Shown: piece after piece, positions 23,555 to 31,684 of the stretch
Position numbering within the stretch: position 1 is the first letter of the stretch
Layout: every line of letters begins with the position of its first letter
NCBI RefSeq assembly: GCF_008275125.1
Contig: NZ_CP043473.1
Coordinates: 4,154,001-4,218,000, forward strand
Source: Chromobacterium paludis
GTDB lineage: Bacteria > Pseudomonadota > Gammaproteobacteria > Burkholderiales > Chromobacteriaceae
DNA: 64,000 bases
Direction of reading: 5' to 3'
The notes under the pieces: generated by a model
Told to the model about the DNA's origin: nothing
What the model saw: only the letters and a program-made list of their open reading frames with translations
The model's database searches: none
Translations under genes and position numbers: made by a program

Positions 23555-25417
23555 ATGTTTGGCTGGTTTGAACGCCGCGTATCCCCGTATCCGGACACGC
23601 CCCCTGCCCAACCTCCCCAGGGCTTTTTTTCCTTTATCTGGTTCTGCACGCAAGGCCTGCGCGGCCTGATTCTGTGCATGACTTTGCTCACCGCTTGTAT
23701 CGGCGCCTTCGAGGCCCTGCTGTTCTCCATGATGGGCTCGGTGGTGAGTTGGCTGGCCAAGACGCCGGCGGATCAGCTGTGGCTGCGCGAGCGCGAGCAT
23801 TTGCTGCTGTTGGCCGGCATCCTGTTCGGCAGCGTATTGTTGGTGGCGTTTCAGGCCGCCAGCAAATATCAGGGCCTGTTTTCCAATTTTCCGATGCGGC
23901 TGCGCTGGAATTTCCATCGCCACCTGCTGGGCCAAAGCCTGAGCTTCTACCAGGACGAATTCGCCGGGCGCGTCTCCGCCAAGGTGATGCAGACTGCCTT
24001 GGCGGTGCGCGACACGGTGTTGATCATTACCGACATCCTGGTATTCGTGGTGATCTATTTCGTCACCATGATCGCCGTGCTAGGCCATTTCGATCTGGTG
24101 CTGCTGCTTCCCTTCCTGGGCTGGCTGACCCTTTACGTGGCCACGCTGTGGTACTTCGTGCCCAAGCTGGGCAAGGCCGCCAGCCTGCAGGCTGACGCGC
24201 GCAGCCTGATGACCGGCCGCATCACCGACGCCTACACCAATATCGCCACGGTGAAACTGTTCTCGCATGGCCAGCGCGAAGCGCGCTTCGCCAAGGGCGC
24301 GATGGAAGAGTTCCTGAACACGGCCTATCGCCAGATGCGGCTGGTCAGCGGTTTCGAGATCGTCAACCAGCTCACCAGCATGCTGCTGGTTGGCGTGACG
24401 GCGGGGTCGGTGCTGTGGCTGTGGAGCCTGGGCAAGGTGGATGTGGGCGCGGTGGCGGCGGCCACCGCCATGGCCTTGCGCCTGAACGGGATCTCGCACT
24501 GGATCATGTGGGAGATGTCCAGCCTGTTCGAAAACATCGGCACGGTGCAGGACGGCATCACCACGCTGTCGCGGCGCGTCTCGGTGCTGGACAAACCCGG
24601 CGCGGCCCAGCTGGAAGTGCCGCGCGGCGAAATACGCTTCGACAGGGTCGACTTCGCCTATGGCGGCAGCAAGCAAGTGATCAGCAATTTGAATCTGACG
24701 ATACGACCGGGCGAGAAGATCGGTCTGGTCGGCCGCTCCGGCGCCGGCAAGTCCACCATCGTCAATCTGTTGCTGCGCTTTTACGACCTGGACGGCGGCC
24801 GCATCCTGATTGACGGTCAGGACATTGCCGGCGTGACGCAGGACAGCCTGCGCGCCAAGGTGGGCATGGTGACGCAGGATACTTCTTTGCTGCATCGTTC
24901 GGTGCGGGACAACCTGCTGTACGGCCGGCCGGATGCCGGCGATGAGGACATGATCGTGGCCGCGCGCAAGGCGGAGGCGGACGACTTCATCCGCACGCTG
25001 AGCGACCCGAAGGGCCGCACCGGCTACGATGCCCATGTCGGGGAGCGCGGGGTCAAGCTGTCCGGTGGACAGCGCCAGCGCATCGCCATCGCGCGGGTCA
25101 TGCTGAAGGACGCGCCCATCCTGCTGCTGGATGAAGCGACCAGCGCGCTGGACTCCGAGGTGGAAGCCGCGATACAGAGCAGCCTGTACCGGTTGATGGA
25201 AGGCAAGACGGTGGTGGCGATCGCGCACCGGCTGTCCACCATCGCGGCGATGGACCGTCTCATCGTGCTGGATGGCGGCCAGATCGTGGAGGAAGGCACG
25301 CACCAGCAGTTGCTGGCGCGCGGCGGCCTCTATGCCAGGCTCTGGGCTCACCAGAGCGGCGGCTTCCTGGGAGAGGAAGACGGCGACGAGCAAGAAAGCG
25401 CGTCGCTGATGGGTTAA
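23555..25417 (+). CDS. ABC exporter, fused membrane and ATPase domains
   Basis: A 620-residue type I exporter half-transporter. The N-terminal part has about six transmembrane helices (roughly 35-310). The ATPase domain has Walker A GRSGAGKST (about 393-401), LSGGQRQR (about 503), Walker B LLLDEATSALD (about 523) and the H-loop AHRLST. It likely works as a homodimer that exports a lipid or drug-like substrate; the substrate cannot be told from sequence. GGAG 9 bp upstream supports the start. A strong terminator follows. Confidence 0.88.
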   Translation: MFGWFERRVSPYPDTPPAQPPQGFFSFIWFCTQGLRGLILCMTLLTACIGAFEALLFSMMGSVVSWLAKTPADQLWLREREHLLLLAGILFGSVLLVAFQAASKYQGLFSNFPMRLRWNFHRHLLGQSLSFYQDEFAGRVSAKVMQTALAVRDTVLIITDILVFVVIYFVTMIAVLGHFDLVLLLPFLGWLTLYVATLWYFVPKLGKAASLQADARSLMTGRITDAYTNIATVKLFSHGQREARFAKGAMEEFLNTAYRQMRLVSGFEIVNQLTSMLLVGVTAGSVLWLWSLGKVDVGAVAAATAMALRLNGISHWIMWEMSSLFENIGTVQDGITTLSRRVSVLDKPGAAQLEVPRGEIRFDRVDFAYGGSKQVISNLNLTIRPGEKIGLVGRSGAGKSTIVNLLLRFYDLDGGRILIDGQDIAGVTQDSLRAKVGMVTQDTSLLHRSVRDNLLYGRPDAGDEDMIVAARKAEADDFIRTLSDPKGRTGYDAHVGERGVKLSGGQRQRIAIARVMLKDAPILLLDEATSALDSEVEAAIQSSLYRLMEGKTVVAIAHRLSTIAAMDRLIVLDGGQIVEEGTHQQLLARGGLYARLWAHQSGGFLGEEDGDEQESASLMG

Positions 25418-25425
25418 TCAGGCAG

Positions 25426-25451
25426 CCCCTGCTCTCGAGCAGGGGTTTTTT
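25426..25451 (+). terminator. intrinsic terminator of ABC exporter gene
   Basis: CCCCTGCT/AGCAGGGG stem with CTCG loop, then six T. Confidence 0.88.
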
Positions 25452-25667
25452 GCGCCCCGAGGCGCGCGCGGCCTGCGGAGTTCATCCAGTACGACGGCAT
25501 CGAATGGCGTGAAATTAGGCTGGGAAATGATCTATATCAAATTCAGCATATAAAAAAAGCGGGCTTGGATGCGACCACGCCGCCGGATGCCGTCGCCGGG
25601 ACGGGCTTGGCATGTTTTTTCTGATTGCCAGAAGAATCAGAAAGAAATAGGAAATAGATAGAAAAAT
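25452..25667. other. intergenic stretch with a possible start-less gene remnant
   Basis: No intact gene. A plus-strand frame without a start codon stays open from about 25448 to the TGA at 25622-25624 and reads like protein in its middle (for example EFIQYDGIEWREIRLGNDLY). It may be the C-terminal end of a lost gene. The composition falls from GC-rich to AT-rich across the stretch. Confidence 0.25.
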
Positions 25668-25699
25668 AAAAAAGGCTTGCAGCAATACGCTGGCAAGCC
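25668..25699 (-). terminator. intrinsic terminator of tRNA-Arg
   Basis: On the minus strand GGCTTG...CAAGCC with an inner CAGC/GCTG stem, followed by a run of six T. It begins about 12 bp after the tRNA 3' end. Confidence 0.75.
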
Positions 25700-25710
25700 C
25701 TTGATTTGAC

Positions 25711-25787
25711 TGGCGCACCCGACAGGGATCGAACCTGTGACCTTCAGCTTCGGAAACTGACACTCTATCCAACTGAGCTACGGGTGC
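25711..25787 (-). tRNA. tRNA-Arg (anticodon CCG)
   Basis: A 77-nt cloverleaf with encoded CCA. Acceptor arms GCACCCG/CGGGTGC pair fully; the D stem GCTC/GAGT, anticodon stem TCAGT/GCTGA with loop TTCCGAA (anticodon CCG), and the T arm ACAGG-TTCGATC-CCTGT are all present. It reads CGG codons. Confidence 0.95.
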
Positions 25788-25813
25788 ATCGTGCTTTGGC
25801 ACTCAGGAAGGGC

Positions 25814-25843
25814 ATCATACAGCAAGACACTATTCCGAGTCCA
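25814..25843 (-). promoter_or_regulatory. candidate promoter of tRNA-Arg
   Basis: On the minus strand TGGACT (25843-25838) and TATGAT (25819-25814) with 18-bp spacing, 27 bp before the tRNA 5' end. Confidence 0.45.
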
Positions 25844-25855
25844 GAGTGTGGTTTT

Positions 25856-25884
25856 TTGCCATGCGAAGATGCATACCTTATAAT
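25856..25884 (+). promoter_or_regulatory. sigma-70 promoter of cytochrome c gene
   Basis: TTGCCA (25856-25861), 17-bp spacer, perfect TATAAT (25879-25884). Predicted start site near 25891, leader about 35 nt. Confidence 0.7.
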
Positions 25885-25925
25885 CAACCGGTTTTAATTG
25901 TCATTTTTTTCAGGCGAGGCTTGGG

Positions 25926-26669
25926 ATGAGTAATGAGAACGGAATGGCCCCCGGCCAGATCATCAAGGTTCTGGTCAGCGTCGTTGTCTTTCTTGTCGTG
26001 GCGATTTGGCTTCTGGCCAAGCTTGCTACCAGTGGGTTCAATGTGGATGCCGAGGTGATGACCAAGGAGGCCGTGGCCGCTCGTCTGAAGCCTGTAGGCG
26101 AAGCCAAGGCCAGCGATGCGCCGCCGGGCATGCGTACCGGCGAGCAGGTGTTCAAGGCTATCTGCATTTCCTGTCACGGCGCAGGTTTGGCCGGTTCGCC
26201 CAAGTTTGGCGACGCCGCCGCCTGGGCGCCGCGTATCGCCAAGGGCTGGGATATGCTGGTCGATCACGCTTTGCACGGCTTCAACGCGATGCCGGCCAAG
26301 GGCGGCTCGCCGGATCTGACCGATGACGAGGTGAAGCGCGCGGTGGCCTATATGGGCAATGCCGGCGGAGCCAAGTTCACCGAGCCGCCGGTTGGCGGCG
26401 CTGCCGGCGCAAGCGCGGCGGCCGATCCGGCGGTGGTGGGCAAGAAGATTTATGAAAGCGTGTGCGTGGCTTGCCATGCCGCCGGCGTGGCCGGCGCGCC
26501 GAAGTTTGGCGACAAGGCCGCCTGGGCCGTGCGTTTGAAGCCGGGCCTGGACGAAGTGGTGAAGATCGCCACCAAGGGCCTGAACGCGATGCCGCCTAAA
26601 GGCGGCTATACCGGCAGCGATGCGGAATTCCGCGCTGCAATCGAGTATATGGTCAATAACTCTAAATAA
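25926..26669 (+). CDS. membrane-anchored diheme cytochrome c (c5-like)
   Basis: An electron carrier on the periplasmic face of the inner membrane. The 247-residue protein has one N-terminal membrane anchor (about 12-33) and two class I cytochrome c domains. Heme motifs CISCH (80-84) and CVACH (180-184) are each followed by a GFNAMP/GLNAMP segment giving the axial Met (M122 and M222). The two domains are similar, suggesting internal duplication. The layout resembles the c5-type cytochromes of Neisseria that feed terminal oxidases or nitrite reductase. Single-gene unit with a strong promoter and terminator. Confidence 0.87.
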   Translation: MSNENGMAPGQIIKVLVSVVVFLVVAIWLLAKLATSGFNVDAEVMTKEAVAARLKPVGEAKASDAPPGMRTGEQVFKAICISCHGAGLAGSPKFGDAAAWAPRIAKGWDMLVDHALHGFNAMPAKGGSPDLTDDEVKRAVAYMGNAGGAKFTEPPVGGAAGASAAADPAVVGKKIYESVCVACHAAGVAGAPKFGDKAAWAVRLKPGLDEVVKIATKGLNAMPPKGGYTGSDAEFRAAIEYMVNNSK

Positions 26670-26687
26670 TTCAGTGCTTTGAAAAAA

Positions 26688-26718
26688 ACGCCATGCTGCC
26701 CGGCCGCATGGCGTTTTT
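26688..26718 (+). terminator. intrinsic terminator of cytochrome c gene
   Basis: ACGCCATGC/GCATGGCGT stem (26688-26696 and 26706-26714), 9-nt loop, then TTTTT. Confidence 0.85.
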
Positions 26719-26896
26719 CGTTTCATTACATCATGATGAAAAGTCAATTAATATGACTTGATCGAAAGGACAGGTGGCATGGTTGCCATCTTCGGGCATC
26801 ATAGGACCATCTGATTGACAGGTTTGCAGCCATGCTGACCGGTCAGGTGAGGTTCCCCAGCCTCGCTTCACCCAGAGATGTTCCTCATTCTTCTTT

Positions 26897-26924
26897 ATGG
26901 CGTCTTTTCCAAGGCGCCATTTTT
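26897..26924 (+). terminator. orphan terminator-like hairpin
   Basis: ATGGCG/CGCCAT arms with a 12-nt loop followed by five T on the plus strand, though no plus-strand gene ends here. It could end an unannotated RNA from 26719-26896 or be a backup terminator for the cytochrome gene. Little else is visible in this 215-bp gap. Confidence 0.25.
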
Positions 26925-26933
26925 CTTGCCCGC

Positions 26934-28958
26934 TCAGTTCTGAGGCGCCTCGCCGGACTTGTCCTTGCTGGCCAGCATGGCGGTCAAATTGGCTAGCCGC
27001 GATTTGCCCTCGCTCTTGCTGACCAGAGGCTCTGCGCCAGGCTTGCCGAAGTGGCGCAGATCCTCGCCGTTGATTTCGCCGATGAAGCGCGACGGCTCGA
27101 TGAATTGCCACTCGCCGGCGCGGCGACGTTTGACGCAGTAGCTCAGCGTCAGGCTGCGCTGGGCGCGGGTGATGCCGACATACATCAGCCGCCGCTCTTC
27201 CTCCACCATGCCGTTGTCCACGGATTCGCTGTGCGGCAGGATGCCTTCCTCGCAGCCCACCAGGAACACGTGCGGATATTCCAGTCCCTTGGAGGCGTGC
27301 AGCGTGGACATGCGCACCGCATCGACCTCACCCTCGTCGCGGCCTTCCAGCATGGTGATCAGCGCGATGGTCTGGGTCAGCTCGATCAGGTTTTTGCCGT
27401 CAGTCTCGCCTTTGCGCGACAGCCAGTCCACCATTTCCAGCATGTTTTTCCACTTGGTTTCGGCGATCCTGGGGCTGTCCTCGCTATCGTACAGCCAGGC
27501 CTCGTAGCCGATGGCCTGCAGCAGCTCCAGCGCCAGCTTGCCGGCCGGCTCGCGGGTGGCGCGGTATTGCAGCTGGGAGATGAAGTCGCAGAAATGCTCC
27601 AGCGGCGCCAGCTGCGCGGCCTGAATCTGCACGCGCAGGCCGGCGTCGTGGGCGGCGGCGAACAGGCTCTTGCTGTACTGGCCGGCCCAGGCGCCCAGTT
27701 TTTCCAGCGTGCCGGCGCCGACGCCGCGTTTGGGCGTGGTCAGCGCGCGGATGAAGGCCGGGTCGTCATCCGGGTTGGTGATCAAGCGCATATAGGCCAG
27801 CAGGTCCTTGATCTCCGGCTTGTCGAAGAAGCTCTGGCCGCCGGCCATCTGGTAGGGGATGCGCTGGTTGCGCAGCGCCTGTTCGAAGATGCGCGCCTGA
27901 TAGTTGCCGCGGTAGAGGATGGCGTAGTCCTTGAACTCGGTGCGGTGTTCGAACTTGTGGGCCAGCAGTTTTTGCACCACGGTTTCCGCCTCGTGCTCCT
28001 CGTCCTTGCACTGGACGACGTGGATCGGTTCGCCCAGGCCCAGCTCGCTCCACAGCTGTTTCTCGAACAGCTTGGGATTGTTGGAGATCACGCTGTTGGC
28101 GGCGCGCAGGATGCGCGCGGTGGAGCGGTAGTTCTGCTCCAGCTTGATGACTTTCAGCGCCGGGAAGTCCTGTTGCAGCAGGCGCAGGTTTTCCATATTG
28201 GCGCCGCGCCAGGCGTAGATGGACTGGTCGTCGTCGCCCACGGCGGTGAACAGGCCGCGCACACCGGTCAACAGTTTCACCAACTGGTACTGGCAGGTGT
28301 TGGTGTCCTGGTATTCATCTATCAGCAGGTAGCGCAGCTTGCCTTGCCACTTGAGCAGCACTTCCGGGTGCTCGCGGAACAGTTGCACCGGCAGCCGGAT
28401 CAGGTCGTCGAAATCCATCGCCTGGTAGGCGGTCAGCGTGTCCTGGTAGGCCAGGTAGGTGCGGGCGCAGATGCTCTCCCATTGGCCGTCCGCGGTCTGC
28501 ATCATTTCATCCGCGGTCTTGAGGTCGTTTTTCCACAGCGAGATCTGGCTTTGCACCTTGCGGATCTCGTCCTTGGAGGTGGTGTTCAGGATGTCGGCGA
28601 TGATCTTGCCGGCGTCGTAGGCGTCCAGGATGGAGAACTGCGGCTTGTAGCCCAGGTGCGGTGCTTCCTGCCTGAGGATGTGCATCCCTAGCGAGTGGAA
28701 GGTGGAGACGGTGATGCCGCGGATTTCCGCCGAGCTCATCAGCTTGCCCACCCGCTCCAGCATCTCGCGCGCCGCCTTATTGGTGAAGGTGATGGCGGCG
28801 ATGTGCCTGGCGGGGATGCCGCCTTCGCGCACCAAGTGGGCGATTTTGTAGGTGATGACCCGGGTCTTGCCCGAGCCGGCGCCCGCCAGCACCAGCAAGG
28901 GGCCGTCGAGATAATGGATGGCCGCGCGTTGCGGCGGATTGAGCAGGGGAGCGGACAT
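26934..28958 (-). CDS. rep: ATP-dependent DNA helicase Rep (UvrD/Rep family)
   Basis: A 3'-5' superfamily 1A helicase that helps replication forks past bound proteins. The 674-residue protein has the Q-motif LNPPQRAAI, Walker A GAGSGKTRV, TFTNKAAREM, IDEYQDTN, VGDDDQSIYAWRGA, and STLHASKGLEYPHVFLVG with the final GITRAQRSL motif. Length and N terminus fit Rep rather than UvrD, which is usually longer. Start ATG at 28958 (MSAPLLNPPQ) was taken over the extended frame to 29093 because family members begin here. Confidence 0.9.
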   Translation of the reverse strand: MSAPLLNPPQRAAIHYLDGPLLVLAGAGSGKTRVITYKIAHLVREGGIPARHIAAITFTNKAAREMLERVGKLMSSAEIRGITVSTFHSLGMHILRQEAPHLGYKPQFSILDAYDAGKIIADILNTTSKDEIRKVQSQISLWKNDLKTADEMMQTADGQWESICARTYLAYQDTLTAYQAMDFDDLIRLPVQLFREHPEVLLKWQGKLRYLLIDEYQDTNTCQYQLVKLLTGVRGLFTAVGDDDQSIYAWRGANMENLRLLQQDFPALKVIKLEQNYRSTARILRAANSVISNNPKLFEKQLWSELGLGEPIHVVQCKDEEHEAETVVQKLLAHKFEHRTEFKDYAILYRGNYQARIFEQALRNQRIPYQMAGGQSFFDKPEIKDLLAYMRLITNPDDDPAFIRALTTPKRGVGAGTLEKLGAWAGQYSKSLFAAAHDAGLRVQIQAAQLAPLEHFCDFISQLQYRATREPAGKLALELLQAIGYEAWLYDSEDSPRIAETKWKNMLEMVDWLSRKGETDGKNLIELTQTIALITMLEGRDEGEVDAVRMSTLHASKGLEYPHVFLVGCEEGILPHSESVDNGMVEEERRLMYVGITRAQRSLTLSYCVKRRRAGEWQFIEPSRFIGEINGEDLRHFGKPGAEPLVSKSEGKSRLANLTAMLASKDKSGEAPQN

Positions 28959-29006
28959 GGCGATGAGACCCGGGCGGGCGTAGCAAATCGGTAATCGAGG
29001 CCGTGC

Positions 29007-29015
29007 ATTGTAGCA
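29007..29015 (-). promoter_or_regulatory. extended -10 promoter of rep
   Basis: On the minus strand TGCTACAAT, the same extended -10 sequence as before recC, 49 bp upstream of the rep start. No clear -35. Confidence 0.4.
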
Positions 29016-29077
29016 TGGGGTATCATGGCTTATCGCGGATGGAATCCCAAGCCCGATCCGCATCACGAGGAAACCAT

Positions 29078-29911
29078 ATGGCCATCTACGCAATCGGCGA
29101 TATCCAAGGCTGTTTCGACCCCTTCCAGCAGTTGCTGCGCCTGATCGACTTCAATCCCGGCAAGGATACCTTGTGGCTGACCGGAGATCTGGTCAACCGG
29201 GGGCCGCAGTCGCTGGATGTGCTGCGTTGGGTGTTCCGCCATCAGGACCAGGTGGAAATGGTGTTGGGCAATCACGATCTGCATTTGCTGGCGGTGTCGG
29301 AAGGCTTCGGCAAGCTGCATCGCGATGACACGATCAACGAAGTGCTCAATGCCGCCGACGGCAAGGTGCTGTTGGATTGGCTGCGTTGCCAGCCCTTGAT
29401 GCTGGAGGGCCATGGTTACGCGATGGTGCACGCCGGCTTGCTGCCGGAGTGGACGATATCGAAGGCGCTGCGGCTGGCAGAGGAGGTGGAATTCGGCCTG
29501 TCCGGCAACCGCCACCGCGAGTTCCTGGGGCGCTTGTACGGCAACAAGCCCGCGCGCTGGAGCGACGACCTCAAGGGCGCGGACCGGTTGCGGCTGATCG
29601 TCAACGCGATGACGCGCATGCGCTTCCTGACGCGCGACGGCGAGCTGGATCTCAGTTACAAGGGCGAACTGGAAGGCGCGCCGGCCAATCTGGTGCCGTG
29701 GTTCGAGGCGCCGAACCGCCGTCACGGCGGCACGCCCATCATCTGCGGCCACTGGTCCGCCTTGGGCGTGCATCTGGACGAGGATGTGCTGGCGATAGAT
29801 TCGGGCTGCTTATGGGGCGGCAGCCTGTCCGCGCTGAGGCTGGACGACAGGCAGCTGTTCTCGCTGCCCTGCCGGGCGTATCGGGAAATCGAAATGGCGG
29901 CCGGCGGCTAG
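29078..29911 (+). CDS. apaH: symmetrical diadenosine tetraphosphatase ApaH
   Basis: Hydrolyses Ap4A to two ADP and, in other bacteria, removes Np4 RNA caps. The 277-residue protein is a calcineurin-type metallophosphatase with GDIQGC (7-12), GDLVNRGP, GNHDLHL and the later IICGHWSALG motif. Start ATG at 29078 follows GAGG; family members begin MAxYAIGDIQG. Divergent from rep. Confidence 0.93.
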   Translation: MAIYAIGDIQGCFDPFQQLLRLIDFNPGKDTLWLTGDLVNRGPQSLDVLRWVFRHQDQVEMVLGNHDLHLLAVSEGFGKLHRDDTINEVLNAADGKVLLDWLRCQPLMLEGHGYAMVHAGLLPEWTISKALRLAEEVEFGLSGNRHREFLGRLYGNKPARWSDDLKGADRLRLIVNAMTRMRFLTRDGELDLSYKGELEGAPANLVPWFEAPNRRHGGTPIICGHWSALGVHLDEDVLAIDSGCLWGGSLSALRLDDRQLFSLPCRAYREIEMAAGG

Positions 29912-29913
29912 CG

Positions 29914-30783
29914 TCAGGCGCCGGTGTGCGCGGTGGGGGCGGCTTCCTGGGGCGGCGGCGCGTCCAGTGGCAGCCCCAAGCCGCGCGCGACCTCGCGGCG
30001 AGCCTCTTCCGCCAGCAGGAAGCGATTATCCAGGCCGCCATCGCCGGCCCGCAGCGGCTTGCCATAGCAAATTTCGATCTCGATCTGCGGCACCGACAGC
30101 ACTTTGCGCATGCTTTGCAGCAAGGAAATGTCGTCGATATAGGCCGCCTCCAGCAACAGGCTGCCATCTGGGCGCTGGTAACGCAGCGACACCGGCTGCA
30201 CGATGCCGCCGGCCAATAAGGCCGCCTCGAACAGGGAGGCCTTGAACGGCAGCAGGCCGCGACCGTCCGACGTGGTGGATTCGGGAAACACCGCCATGCA
30301 GCCGCCCTTGTGCAGCGCGTCGGCCAGGATCTGGTTGACGCGGCTGGCGTCGCGGCGGTTCGCGCGGTCGATGAACAGCGTGCCGGCGACATGGGCCAGC
30401 CAGCCTATCACCGGCCACTGGCGGATCTCGCGTTTGGCGACGAAGCGCGACACGGTGCAACTGTTCAGCGCGATGATGTCCAGCCAGGACACGTGGTTGG
30501 CCACCAGCAGAGTATTGGGCGGATAGAAGCCGGGATTGACGCCCTGCACCTTGACGCTGGCGCCCAGTATCTTCAGCGCCTGCTGCGCCCAGCGGCGGGT
30601 GACCACGGCGCGTTCTGCCTGCGCCAGCCGGGAATAGCGGGTGGCGACGATGAAAATGCCGACGGCTAGATGCGCGAGCAGGCGGATAACGCGGCCGCTG
30701 CGGGTGAGGAGCGAGGTGGTGGCGTGTGTCAAGGCTTCTTTAAGATTTCGCGTCTGAATGATTACAGCCCGCCACTCTATCAC
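29914..30783 (-). CDS. plsC: 1-acyl-sn-glycerol-3-phosphate acyltransferase (PlsC family)
   Basis: Acylates lysophosphatidic acid to phosphatidic acid at the inner membrane. The 289-residue product has an N-terminal hydrophobic segment, the catalytic NHVSWLD (HX4D) motif, [11 protein letters not shown] and FPESTTSDG motifs. There is no ATG in a sensible place. The GTG at 30783 overlaps the mutM stop (GTGA) and is used here; a TTG at 30732 with AAAGAAG in front is a good alternative that would give 272 residues. Operon with mutM. Confidence 0.82.
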   Translation of the reverse strand: MIEWRAVIIQTRNLKEALTHATTSLLTRSGRVIRLLAHLAVGIFIVATRYSRLAQAERAVVTRRWAQQALKILGASVKVQGVNPGFYPPNTLLVANHVSWLDIIALNSCTVSRFVAKREIRQWPVIGWLAHVAGTLFIDRANRRDASRVNQILADALHKGGCMAVFPESTTSDGRGLLPFKASLFEAALLAGGIVQPVSLRYQRPDGSLLLEAAYIDDISLLQSMRKVLSVPQIEIEICYGKPLRAGDGGLDNRFLLAEEARREVARGLGLPLDAPPPQEAAPTAHTGA

Positions 30784-31592
30784 GGCTGGCACAGCGGGCA
30801 ATAGTAAGTGCTGCGCTGTCCCTGGCGGATATGACGGATGGGCGTGCCGCAACGGCGGCAAGGCGCCTCTTGCCGGCCGTACACCATATAGCTTTGTTGG
30901 AAGTAGCCGGGCTTGCCATCGCTGTCGACAAAGTCGCGCAGCGTGCTGCCGCCCGCGTCGATGGCGCGCATGAGCACGGCCTTGATTTCCGTCGCCAGCC
31001 GGTCGCAATCGCCGCGCGTCAATGCGTTGGCGGCGCGGGTAGGGGCGATCCCGGCGTGGAACAGCGCCTCATTGGCATAGATATTGCCGACCCCAACCAC
31101 GATATGGTTGTCCATGATGGCCAGCTTGATGGCGCTCTGGCGGCGACGCATGGCTTCAAACAGCGCCGCGCCGTCAAACGCGGCGGACAGCGGCTCCGGC
31201 CCCAATGCGTTCAGCAGCGGATGCCGCTCTATCGGTCCGACATGCCACAACACGGCGCCGAAGCGTCGCGGATCGCGGTAGCGCAGCAGCCGGCCGTCCA
31301 GCAGCAGGTCCAGGTGGTCGTGTTTCTGCGGCGGCGTGCCGGCCGGCATCACGCGCAGGCTGCCGGACATGCCCAGATGGATCAGCAAGGTGCCGTGTTG
31401 GCACGCCAGCAGCAGATACTTGGCGCGACGCCGCACGGCCAGAATGGTTTCGCCGCGGAGGATATGGTCCAGGTCCGGCGGCACGGGCCAGCGTAACGCG
31501 GGCTGGCGTACGACGGCGCCGAGCAGGGTCTGACCCTCCAGGTGCGGCGCAACGCCGCGACGGGTCGTTTCGACTTCAGGCAATTCGGGCAT
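30780..31592 (-). CDS. mutM: formamidopyrimidine-DNA glycosylase MutM
   Basis: Removes 8-oxoguanine and related lesions from DNA. The 270-residue protein starts MPELPEVE, so P2 (catalytic after Met removal) and E3 are present. It contains [13 protein letters not shown], the helix-two-turn-helix, and the C-terminal zinc finger with two CxxC pairs (CRRC, CPLC). Start 31592 is fixed by the MPELPE motif; the nine-codon extension to 31619 is not used. Stop overlaps the plsC start. Confidence 0.95.
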   Translation of the reverse strand: MPELPEVETTRRGVAPHLEGQTLLGAVVRQPALRWPVPPDLDHILRGETILAVRRRAKYLLLACQHGTLLIHLGMSGSLRVMPAGTPPQKHDHLDLLLDGRLLRYRDPRRFGAVLWHVGPIERHPLLNALGPEPLSAAFDGAALFEAMRRRQSAIKLAIMDNHIVVGVGNIYANEALFHAGIAPTRAANALTRGDCDRLATEIKAVLMRAIDAGGSTLRDFVDSDGKPGYFQQSYMVYGRQEAPCRRCGTPIRHIRQGQRSTYYCPLCQP

Positions 31593-31684
31593 AGGGTGAC
31601 GATTCGGTAAATGGTGCAAACATAAAAACCGGGCATGCTATTCTACGCGTTCAACAGGCTTTGAGCAGGCAACTTGACTCCAGT

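Noticed and set aside
26731..27111. 126-codon minus-strand ORF at the end of rep
   Set aside because: Its first half is an out-of-frame shadow of rep and the rest is intergenic; there is no start signal.
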